Positions 1 to 5,527 of a DNA stretch of 5,527 bases are shown piece by piece (position 1 is the first letter of the stretch; each line of letters begins with the position of its first letter). The DNA is from Rickettsiales bacterium (lineage in GTDB: Bacteria > Pseudomonadota > Alphaproteobacteria > TMED109): positions 31,524 to 37,050 of the forward strand of contig PBGQ01000007.1 in NCBI GenBank assembly GCA_002720125.1, read 5' to 3'. The notes under the pieces are model-generated. The model ran no database searches. It was not told the origin of the DNA and saw nothing but the letters and a program-made list of their open reading frames with translations. The translations under genes and the position numbers were made by a program.

Positions 1-711
1 TAAAGAAGCTGTAGCCGCTGAAATGTGAGTTGCAGTCATTGCCATTCCTGCATTACCATCTGCAGCCAAGGCGCTTCCGCCATTAAATCCAAACCATCCC
101 ACCCATAACATAGACGTCCCAATCATAACAAGAGGTGGACTGTGAGGTATTAATTGTTTTTTACTATTTCTAGGGCCTAACAAGTAAGCAAAAACTAATG
201 CGGAAATCCCACAATTTAAATGGACCACTAGACCTCCTGCAAAATCCTGAACCCCCATTTTAGCTAACCAACCTCCACCCCATATCCAATGAGTTATAGG
301 TGCGTACACAAGAATTAACCAAATAAAGCTAAACAATAATACAGCAATAAATTTAACTCTCTCCACAAATGCACCTACTATAAGCGCCGGAGTGATAATA
401 GCAAATGTCATCTGAAACATAAAAAAAGCTGTTTCAGGCAAACCAGCAAACTCTGAATCTGTAGTAATATTTGATAGAAATATTTTTGATAAATCTCCAA
501 AATAATTTCCTGTTTCAGTAAAAGCTATGCTATAGCCTATTGCAAACCAGGTTACTGACATTAAACAAGCTACTGCGAAACATTGTATTAAGACAGAAAT
601 TAGATTTTTAGAATAAACTAAACCTCCATAAAATAGAGCAAGACCTGGAAGTGTCATGAATAAAACCAGAGCAGTAGAAACTAAAATCCAAGCTGTATTA
701 CCTTCTATCAT
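1..711 (-). CDS. amt: Ammonium transporter Amt/AmtB, partial (N-terminal 237 residues)
   Basis: Inner-membrane Amt/Mep/Rh channel that takes up ammonium. The gene reads off the left edge, so only 237 codons are visible of a family usually 400-450 residues long. Translation shows about the first six of eleven membrane helices plus the start of the seventh. Recognisable family segments are LVLFMTLPGLALFYGGLV (about 15-32), TFAIITPALIVGAFVERVKF (102-121), THWIWGGGW (140-148), DFAGGLVVHLN (156-166) and GWFGFNGGSA (205-214). By alignment from memory with E. coli AmtB, F103 corresponds to F107 of the periplasmic gate, W144 to W148, D156 to D160 and H164 to H168, the first of the twin pore histidines; H318 lies outside the window. 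The ATG at 711 follows AGGAGA (722-717) at 5 nt. The protein begins directly in helix 1, so it lacks the cleaved signal peptide of E. coli AmtB. It has its own promoter and glutamine riboswitch leader. No glnK is visible; any downstream partner lies outside the window. Confidence 0.96.
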   Translation of the reverse strand, partial: MIEGNTAWILVSTALVLFMTLPGLALFYGGLVYSKNLISVLIQCFAVACLMSVTWFAIGYSIAFTETGNYFGDLSKIFLSNITTDSEFAGLPETAFFMFQMTFAIITPALIVGAFVERVKFIAVLLFSFIWLILVYAPITHWIWGGGWLAKMGVQDFAGGLVVHLNCGISALVFAYLLGPRNSKKQLIPHSPPLVMIGTSMLWVGWFGFNGGSALAADGNAGMAMTATHISAATASL

Positions 712-712
712 A

Positions 713-774
713 AATATCTCCTGTGTTATTGTAAACTTTAAGGATAGAAAGATTAGTCAACAACAGAAGTTATC
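713..774 (-). promoter_or_regulatory. Riboswitch expression platform: Shine-Dalgarno sequestering hairpin of amt
   Basis: On the minus strand CUUCUGU (769-763) is complementary to ACAGGAG (724-718): seven pairs with one G-U. After one A-A mismatch the stem extends with GAUA (774-771) against UAUU (716-713). It covers the whole AGGAGA ribosome binding site (722-717) and ends just before the ATG at 711; the loop is about 38 nt. The same strand is also complementary to the aptamer: ACUUCUG (770-764) can pair with CGGAAGU (834-828), so the two helices exclude each other. The pairing is visible in the sequence. The inferred switch is that the ligand-free RNA uses the aptamer pairing and leaves the binding site open, while the glutamine-bound aptamer frees 763-770 to close it. 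No hairpin followed by a U-run is seen in the leader, so translational control fits better than termination. Confidence 0.6.
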
Positions 775-805
775 AATACTGAGATTTTAAATAAAGATCA
801 ACATC

Positions 806-852
806 GCGTTACTTCAGCTATTAGCTTACTTCCGACCGCATAAGGTCTAACG
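806..852 (-). promoter_or_regulatory. Glutamine-II (glnA-type) riboswitch aptamer upstream of amt
   Basis: Read on the minus strand the element folds as a three-way junction. P1 is CGUUA (852-848) with UAACG (811-807). P2 is GACC (847-844) with GGUC (837-834) around loop UUAUGC (843-838). Next comes GGAAGUA (833-827), then P3 AGCU (826-823) with AGCU (819-816) around AAU, then GAAG (815-812), then P1. The order CGUU, GGAAGUA, GAAG, AACGC is the conserved core of the glnA-type glutamine riboswitch as I remember it, with GGAAGUA and GAAG forming its E-loop-like motif. Loop bases GC (839-838) could form the family's pseudoknot with GC (807-806), though this competes with the outermost P1 pair. 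The family is known upstream of nitrogen-assimilation genes, mainly in cyanobacteria and marine metagenomes, so its place before an ammonium transporter is coherent. The match is from memory, without a covariance-model score. Confidence 0.83.
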
Positions 853-860
853 TATTGCAA

Positions 861-888
861 ATGGTATATTATTAATTCGAATAGTCAA
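861..888 (-). promoter_or_regulatory. Putative sigma70-type promoter of the amt leader
   Basis: TTGACT (888-883) resembles the -35 consensus, with five of six matches to TTGACA. TACCAT (866-861), 16 nt further on, is a moderate -10 match (four of six). TATACC (868-863) is an overlapping alternative at 14 nt. A start about 7 nt after the -10 falls near 853-855, immediately before the 5' strand of riboswitch stem P1 at 852, which supports this placement. In AT-rich DNA chance matches are common, so the call rests mainly on the position relative to the aptamer. Confidence 0.45.
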
Positions 889-910
889 TAACCAAAAAAA
901 AAGTAAACTG

Positions 911-2530
911 TTAGCTATCTAATTTTTCGAAGTTTTCTTTCAAATAATTATTAAAATAGTTTTTGAAAGGTAAAAAGTGAGAGTTTAAAATACCAAAGGT
1001 TTCTTTGTCTATTTTTACAACTTTTGAATCCTCTAAAGCCTCTATAGTGCCAGTTCTTCTATCCCCTGAAAGAATAACTCTAGCTCCAAAGTGATCATTA
1101 ACTTTATAGAATTTACTAAAATTTTTTCCAGATTTTTCTTTTCTAAATGTGTTTTTAAATGATCCTTTTAGTACTATATAAAATCCATCAGCAATCATAC
1201 CTTCTTCAAAAACTACATCTCCCTTTTTAAAACTTTGAAACCTTACAGAATCGTTTTTCAGTGATCGAGTCATAACAGCGTTACGAGGAAGGATACTTTC
1301 AACAATCCAGCCAAAAAAGACTCTTATCTTTGTAGAAAAAGATGGAATAAAAGATAAATAAAAAATTCGCCATATAAGCCAAGCAAATATCCCTTTCACA
1401 GTAATAAAATATATCTTGCCTACGCCATCTCTTGATCCTAAAGAGGCTAAAGAACCTTTAGAGGAGTAATGAAATTCTTTTAGTTTTGTTTTTGTTAATG
1501 AATTAGCGATGTTTCCTGCTAAAAGTTTTCCTTGTCTCACTGCAAACTGCGCATTTGGAGGAGCAAAAGCCAGCTTTTTTTGTTTAAATAGCATTTGTTT
1601 CTTATCTTTATTTGGGATTAGAGCCGCATCTCCAATTGCCCAAACATTTTCTTTATTTCTAACTCTTAAAAACCCATCGGTAACAATTTTACCATACTCT
1701 AAGTCTAAATCACTGTTTTTAATAATATTAGAAACTGTTGAACCAATGGTAGATATAACTGTATGTGATAATATAGTTTTCTTATTGCTTAAAAAGATTT
1801 GATACTGTGTTACTTCCTCCAATGAGGTGTTCAAATGAATTTGAATATTTTGTTTAACAAATCTTCTAAATGTATATTCACCTATATTTTTATCCATATC
1901 AGGCAAGAGTTGATTTGCAAATTCAACTATATGAAAGTTGACTTCATTTTTTGTCAATGAACCATAATATGGAATTAACCTGTCTATCATTTCTTTTATC
2001 TCGCCTACTGTCTCAACTCCTGAAAAGCCTCCTCCAACAACTACAAAATTTAATAGTCTTTCTCTAAGTTTGTTATCTTTTGTTACATCGGCCAACTCCA
2101 TACAACCAATTATATGATTTCTCAAATCATGCGCATCTTGAAGACTTCTCATTTTAAAAGCGTGATCTCTTAGTCCTGGAACAATATCCAGATTGCTAAT
2201 TTGTCCCAATGCAATAACTAAATGATCATAGGTTATGAAGTGTGTACTTTTTTTAAAACCCTGATGTATATATACTTTTTTTAATTTAAAGTCTATATCT
2301 GATACTTCAGCATTTCTAAATTTAATACCTTTGAGCATTTGTCTAATAGGTGTCACTGCATCTGCAGAATTTAATGTTCCTGCAGCAACTTCCGGAAGTA
2401 GCGGTTGAAAAATAAAGTAATTGTTGTCACTAACTAGCTCTATATCACATCCCCTTAATCCTATTTTCTTTAAAGCTTTGGCAGTGTATACTCCTGCAAA
2501 ACCTCCACCTAATATTAATATTTTGTTCAT
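911..2530 (-). CDS. ndh: Type II NADH:quinone oxidoreductase with C-terminal cyclic-nucleotide-binding-like domain
   Basis: 539-residue membrane-associated flavoenzyme expected to pass electrons from NADH to quinone without pumping protons. The N-terminal Rossmann fold has GGGFAG (8-13) for FAD and the NDH-2-like YFIFQPLLPEVAAGTL (38-53). A second Rossmann fold has VVGGGFSGVE (164-173) for NADH, with E203 ending its second strand, which favours NADH over NADPH. WAIGD (297-301) is the second FAD contact. AQFAVRQG (327-334) is the quinone-site AQxA motif in a variant with Arg before Gln. Residues 379-416, rich in W, F and I with R and K, match the NDH-2 membrane-binding tail. About 430-525 is an added CNB-type domain: KKGDVVFEEGMIADGFYIVLKGSF (435-458) and FGARVILSGDRRTGT (481-495). 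NDH-2 alone is usually 400-450 residues. In the phosphate-binding cassette the usual Glu of FGE is Ala483, while R492 aligns with the conserved Arg, so cNMP binding is uncertain. The ATG lies 3 nt after the ThDP gene's stop, indicating translational coupling; only a weak purine-rich site precedes it. Confidence 0.92.
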   Translation of the reverse strand: MNKILILGGGFAGVYTAKALKKIGLRGCDIELVSDNNYFIFQPLLPEVAAGTLNSADAVTPIRQMLKGIKFRNAEVSDIDFKLKKVYIHQGFKKSTHFITYDHLVIALGQISNLDIVPGLRDHAFKMRSLQDAHDLRNHIIGCMELADVTKDNKLRERLLNFVVVGGGFSGVETVGEIKEMIDRLIPYYGSLTKNEVNFHIVEFANQLLPDMDKNIGEYTFRRFVKQNIQIHLNTSLEEVTQYQIFLSNKKTILSHTVISTIGSTVSNIIKNSDLDLEYGKIVTDGFLRVRNKENVWAIGDAALIPNKDKKQMLFKQKKLAFAPPNAQFAVRQGKLLAGNIANSLTKTKLKEFHYSSKGSLASLGSRDGVGKIYFITVKGIFAWLIWRIFYLSFIPSFSTKIRVFFGWIVESILPRNAVMTRSLKNDSVRFQSFKKGDVVFEEGMIADGFYIVLKGSFKNTFRKEKSGKNFSKFYKVNDHFGARVILSGDRRTGTIEALEDSKVVKIDKETFGILNSHFLPFKNYFNNYLKENFEKLDS

Positions 2531-2533
2531 TAA

Positions 2534-4258
2534 TTATTTTCTCTTTCTATATTCTTCTTCTAAGTTATTCCAAACTTCTAAAGCTTGATACTTTGGCACA
2601 AGCCCTAGTCCTTTCTTAGCGTCTGAAGATATTATGTTAGATGATGTTACAACGTCAACCACTGAAGGAGTATTTTTCAAGGCTAATTCAATAGAAGATC
2701 TTAATTTTTCTGCTTTCTCTACCCTTACGCTAAAAAGCCCTAAACCTTTTGCTAGAACAGCATAATTACTATCTCTTAAAGTAGTTCCATATACTCTATT
2801 ACCATAATTAAGCCTTTGGTCATGAGTTTCTATATTCCATGCTGCATTATTTGATATTATTATGCATATATTAGAGTTATTTCTTATGGCAGTGTCAAGT
2901 TCCATAGCATTAAAGCCAAAAGAACCATCTCCAGTTACACAAATAACTTTTTTATCTTTGAATATCTCAGAAGCAGCAATAGAGTAAGGTACACCTACTC
3001 CTAAACAGCCAAATGCGCCAGAGTCAAGATAATACTTGGATTTAAGTCCAACTCTAGCAAAACTTAATATGTCTCCACCATCAGCTATACCCACATAATC
3101 TCTATTCTTAAACAATACTTCTAAAGTGTCAAAAATAAGAATTGGATTGATTTTTTTATCTTTACCATAAGACTTAGTTACTTTATTTTTTACCTTTTTA
3201 ATTTGATTATTGTGATAATTGATTATATTTTTTCTCCATTTTCTATCAAAATTAATTTGTCCAATTTTTTTTGTTATTTTCTTCAGAACAATTGCAGGAT
3301 CAGCAAGTATCTCCGGGTCACCTCTTCTGTTGTCTGTTAGTTCTGATGCCGTATCAGACAGTCTAATAAATTTAGCTTTTTTAAATATAGCTGGGGATCC
3401 AAAAGCTAGTTGATAGTCTAATTTTCGTCCAATTAGAAAAACTAGGTCAGTTTCTTCCATTACCTTACTTCTAGCAGCATAAACATTGCATTCGTGAGAT
3501 AAACTAACTAACCCCCTACTTTCTTGAGTATCTAAGTAAATAATACCTGTTTTTTCTAAAAATTCGTTTATTTCTTTTTCACATTTTATTGCTCCTCTTC
3601 CAGTAATCACAACAGGCTTTTTGGAACACTTTATAGAATTAATAGCTAATTCTATATCTAAAGGATCTGGGTAAATAGAATAATTTTTTTTATCAGCTAG
3701 CCATTCTTTGATTATAAACTTTTCACTTACATTTTCTCTTAAAACATCTGTAGGAATTTCTATATAGCTAGGTCCAGGCGAGCCCATTTGTCCTATTGCA
3801 CAAGAATAAGCTAAATCAATCTCTCTTATAATTTGTTCTGAAACTCTAGCAGTTCTTGCATAATTGGTAATTGGTCTTAATATTTCTGTATGAGGAATGT
3901 CTTGTAGTGGTCCCATATTTGATTGTGGTATTGGAGTACAGCCTCCAATTAAAAGAATGGGAATGTTAGACAAATAGGCATTAGCCATACCTGTAACAGT
4001 ATTAGTAACTCCGGGCCCTGCTGTTACTATCGCAATCCCGACCTCTCCAGTAAAAAAAGAGTAAGCTTGAGCCATATGGATTGCAGCTTTCTCGTCTCTT
4101 ACATCTATTATTTTTATACCAGATTTGTAGCAAAAATCCCATATAGGCTGAATATGTCCTCCTTGTAATCCAAAAATAACTTTTGTATTTCTTTTTTTTA
4201 GAAATCTCACTATCCAACTTGCACATGAATTTTTATTTTTATTTAAATCCTTTTGCAT
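2534..4258 (-). CDS. ThDP-dependent acetolactate synthase-like enzyme, benzaldehyde lyase / 2-hydroxyacyl-CoA lyase type
   Basis: 574-residue cytoplasmic enzyme with the three-domain ThDP layout: N-terminal PYR domain (about 10-175), central domain (195-330), C-terminal PP domain (370-540). The catalytic Glu that activates ThDP is E56 in VRDEKAA. The cofactor motif is GDG (443-445) to NN (470-471). FGLQGGHIQP (29-38) places H35 where benzaldehyde lyase has H29, 21 residues before the Glu as in that enzyme; Q119 in GPLQDIP aligns with its Q113. GNRVYGTTL (486-494) also resembles benzaldehyde lyase, while AARSKVMEETDLVFLIGRKLDYQLAFG (261-287) resembles 2-hydroxyacyl-CoA lyase. No acetolactate synthase small subunit follows, so a biosynthetic ilvB role is unlikely. 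The CoA ligase directly upstream points to a CoA-thioester substrate, for example a 2-hydroxyacyl-CoA cleaved to formyl-CoA and a carbonyl product; this is inference. Start: ATG at 4258 has AGG (4266-4264) 5 nt upstream. A GTG at 4264 would add two residues but overlaps that site. Superfamily is certain, reaction is not. Confidence 0.88.
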   Translation of the reverse strand: MQKDLNKNKNSCASWIVRFLKKRNTKVIFGLQGGHIQPIWDFCYKSGIKIIDVRDEKAAIHMAQAYSFFTGEVGIAIVTAGPGVTNTVTGMANAYLSNIPILLIGGCTPIPQSNMGPLQDIPHTEILRPITNYARTARVSEQIIREIDLAYSCAIGQMGSPGPSYIEIPTDVLRENVSEKFIIKEWLADKKNYSIYPDPLDIELAINSIKCSKKPVVITGRGAIKCEKEINEFLEKTGIIYLDTQESRGLVSLSHECNVYAARSKVMEETDLVFLIGRKLDYQLAFGSPAIFKKAKFIRLSDTASELTDNRRGDPEILADPAIVLKKITKKIGQINFDRKWRKNIINYHNNQIKKVKNKVTKSYGKDKKINPILIFDTLEVLFKNRDYVGIADGGDILSFARVGLKSKYYLDSGAFGCLGVGVPYSIAASEIFKDKKVICVTGDGSFGFNAMELDTAIRNNSNICIIISNNAAWNIETHDQRLNYGNRVYGTTLRDSNYAVLAKGLGLFSVRVEKAEKLRSSIELALKNTPSVVDVVTSSNIISSDAKKGLGLVPKYQALEVWNNLEEEYRKRK

Positions 4259-4268
4259 GCTCACCTGA

Positions 4269-5527
4269 TTAAATTAGTAGTTTTACTCTTTCTCTTAATA
4301 CTTTATGCAATATTTTTCCAGTTGCATTTCTCGGCATTTCATTTTCTTTAATGAAAAATACTTTCTTTGGGCATTTATAATGAGCAATGCGATTTTTTGC
4401 CCACGATATTAATTTTTTCTCCATTAGTCTAGCACCATCTTCTAAAATAGCAAAGCAACATACTATTTCACCCCATTTTTCATCAGATACTCCTATTATA
4501 GCCACATCTTTAATTAGTGGATTACTTCCTATTATATTCTCAACTTCAGCAGGATAGATATTTTCACCTCCTGATATTATCATATTTTTTTTTCTATCAA
4601 CTAATTCTATATATCCATTTTTATTTCTTTTTGCTAAATCTCCAACTGTTACGTAATCCTCAAAAAAAGCTTCTTTAGTTTTAATTTCATTATTCCAGTA
4701 ATGACTGAAATTATATGGTGTTTTAGCAAAAAGTTCTCCAATCTCCCCATCTTTAACTTCTTTAAAGTTTTTATCTAATATTTTTATTCGCGAAATTCCT
4801 GTGCATTCCTTACCTACAGTACCTATATTATTAAATTGTTGTTCCGGATGAAGCATAGTTACCCATCCTGACTCACTAGAACCATACAATTCGTATAATC
4901 TAGCCCTAGAAAAAAATTGTAAAATACCTTTCTTGGTATCTTCTCTTGCAGGTGCAGAAGATATCATAAATGTGAAAGGCTTTTTTAACATATTACGAAT
5001 TTTATTTTTTTTAAGATAATCTAAAATAATTATAAAATGAGTTGGTACTAATGATGTGAATGAGCACTTATTATATTTAATTAATTTAAAAAAGTTAGCT
5101 ACATCAAAACTTTTTCTACTATATAAAGTTATTTCTGCTCCTACTGAAATGTAAGCACAAAAGAAATTAAAAGAATTCGCATGACAAAGTGGCATTACTA
5201 AAAGAGCATTATCATTTTTCTTTATTTGAATTTCAATAACTGTCGTTTTAGATAAATGATAATATCCTTCGTGCGATCGAACAACTCCCTTAGGCATTCC
5301 GGTTGTTCCTGAAGTGTACATCAATGACCAACTATCCGATAACATTGTTTTTGAGTTAAATTTAAACTTTTTAGAATAATTTAAAGCAGTTTTATAAGAG
5401 CAATCTTGTGTTTTTTTATTTTTTATCATTAAGTAATTTAATTTATTAGATTTAATTTTATTTTTTATATAACTTATATTTTTTTCAAAATATTTTTGAT
5501 AGATTACAAGCTTTGGCTTTGAGTCAT
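4269..5527 (-). CDS. AMP-forming acyl-CoA synthetase / CoA ligase, 5'-truncated by the window edge
   Basis: ANL-superfamily adenylating enzyme that activates a carboxylic acid with ATP and joins it to CoA. The frame is open from 5525, giving 418 visible residues; family members are usually 500-550, so roughly the first 100 are missing. Counting from the first visible codon: P-loop YTSGTTGMPKG (70-80), MPLCHANSF (111-119), YGSSE (214-218, Ser for the more usual Thr), the TVGD aspartate D296, the hinge region DRKKNMIISGGENIYPAEVE (310-329) and the A10 lysine K404 in PRNATGK. All catalytic motifs are present, so the enzyme looks active. A Met at 5429 could be mistaken for a start. However, the 32 codons upstream have no stop and begin DSKPKLVIYQKYF, typical of the region before the P-loop, and no good ribosome binding site precedes that Met. 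The stop lies 10 nt before the ATG of the ThDP enzyme, so the two are probably cotranscribed. Substrate unknown; the partner gene suggests a short or 2-hydroxy acid. Confidence 0.93.
   Translation of the reverse strand, partial: DSKPKLVIYQKYFEKNISYIKNKIKSNKLNYLMIKNKKTQDCSYKTALNYSKKFKFNSKTMLSDSWSLMYTSGTTGMPKGVVRSHEGYYHLSKTTVIEIQIKKNDNALLVMPLCHANSFNFFCAYISVGAEITLYSRKSFDVANFFKLIKYNKCSFTSLVPTHFIIILDYLKKNKIRNMLKKPFTFMISSAPAREDTKKGILQFFSRARLYELYGSSESGWVTMLHPEQQFNNIGTVGKECTGISRIKILDKNFKEVKDGEIGELFAKTPYNFSHYWNNEIKTKEAFFEDYVTVGDLAKRNKNGYIELVDRKKNMIISGGENIYPAEVENIIGSNPLIKDVAIIGVSDEKWGEIVCCFAILEDGARLMEKKLISWAKNRIAHYKCPKKVFFIKENEMPRNATGKILHKVLRERVKLLI

Noticed and set aside
811..833. Direct repeat of GAAGTAA (832-826 and 815-809, minus strand)
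   Set aside because: Considered as tandem regulator sites, but both copies are explained as core segments of the riboswitch aptamer.
894..925. Possible intrinsic terminator of the NADH dehydrogenase gene (nine T residues at 902-894 on the minus strand)
   Set aside because: The only upstream stem is TTAG/CTAA (4 bp, AT-rich) around the stop codon, separated from the T-run by about 8 nt. This is too weak for an intrinsic terminator, so readthrough towards amt cannot be excluded.
1509..1802. Open frame on the plus strand, 97 codons
   Set aside because: Lies entirely inside the NADH dehydrogenase gene, antisense to the conserved AQxA and GD motif region; its translation resembles no family I know and it has no clear ribosome binding site.
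3219..3413. Open frame on the plus strand, 64 codons
   Set aside because: Antisense shadow within the central domain of the ThDP enzyme, with no recognisable motif.
4002..4226. Second minus-strand frame, 74 codons, overlapping the ThDP enzyme
   Set aside because: Out of frame with the PYR domain, which carries clear catalytic motifs; the product is a Lys/Tyr/Arg-rich sequence of no known type.
2534..4258. Biosynthetic acetolactate synthase large subunit (ilvB/ilvI)
   Set aside because: A His occupies the GGH position typical of benzaldehyde lyase, no small regulatory subunit follows, and the neighbour is a CoA ligase rather than ilv genes.
2534..5527. Oxalate degradation pair (oxalyl-CoA synthetase plus oxalyl-CoA decarboxylase)
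   Set aside because: The gene arrangement would fit, but the PP domain has NNAAWNIE instead of the NNGGIYRG-type segment of oxalyl-CoA decarboxylase, and the GGH motif differs from its VGIP. Not supported, although not formally excluded for the ligase alone.

Overview
The window is strongly AT-rich and every supported gene is on the minus strand, so the natural reading direction is from the right edge to the left. From right to left it holds: the C-terminal three quarters of an AMP-forming acyl-CoA synthetase; a thiamine-diphosphate (ThDP) enzyme of the acetolactate synthase / benzaldehyde lyase / 2-hydroxyacyl-CoA lyase superfamily; a type II NADH dehydrogenase fused to a cyclic-nucleotide-binding-like domain; a 199-bp regulatory gap; and the first 237 codons of an ammonium transporter (Amt). 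The low GC content, very short intergenic gaps and gene types suggest a streamlined marine bacterium, perhaps an AT-rich alphaproteobacterium such as a SAR11-like lineage. This taxonomic guess is inference; no marker gene fixes it.

The first three genes look like one operon. The ligase stops 10 nt before the probable ATG of the ThDP enzyme, and the ThDP enzyme stops 3 nt before the ATG of the NADH dehydrogenase. Together they suggest activation of an organic acid to its CoA thioester, ThDP-dependent C-C bond cleavage or formation, and delivery of NADH electrons to quinone. The substrate cannot be read from the sequence.

The most informative non-coding element lies between the NADH dehydrogenase and amt. 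A compact fold at 806-852 (minus strand) matches the glutamine-II (glnA-type) riboswitch aptamer: a CGUUA/UAACG closing stem, a second stem, the conserved GGAAGUA segment, a third stem, and GAAG followed by AACGC. A plausible promoter sits directly upstream, placing the transcription start just before the aptamer. Downstream, 763-774 can pair with 713-724 and bury the amt Shine-Dalgarno sequence. The same segment can instead pair with the aptamer's GGAAGUA strand. This gives a simple model in which glutamine binding switches off translation of the ammonium transporter.
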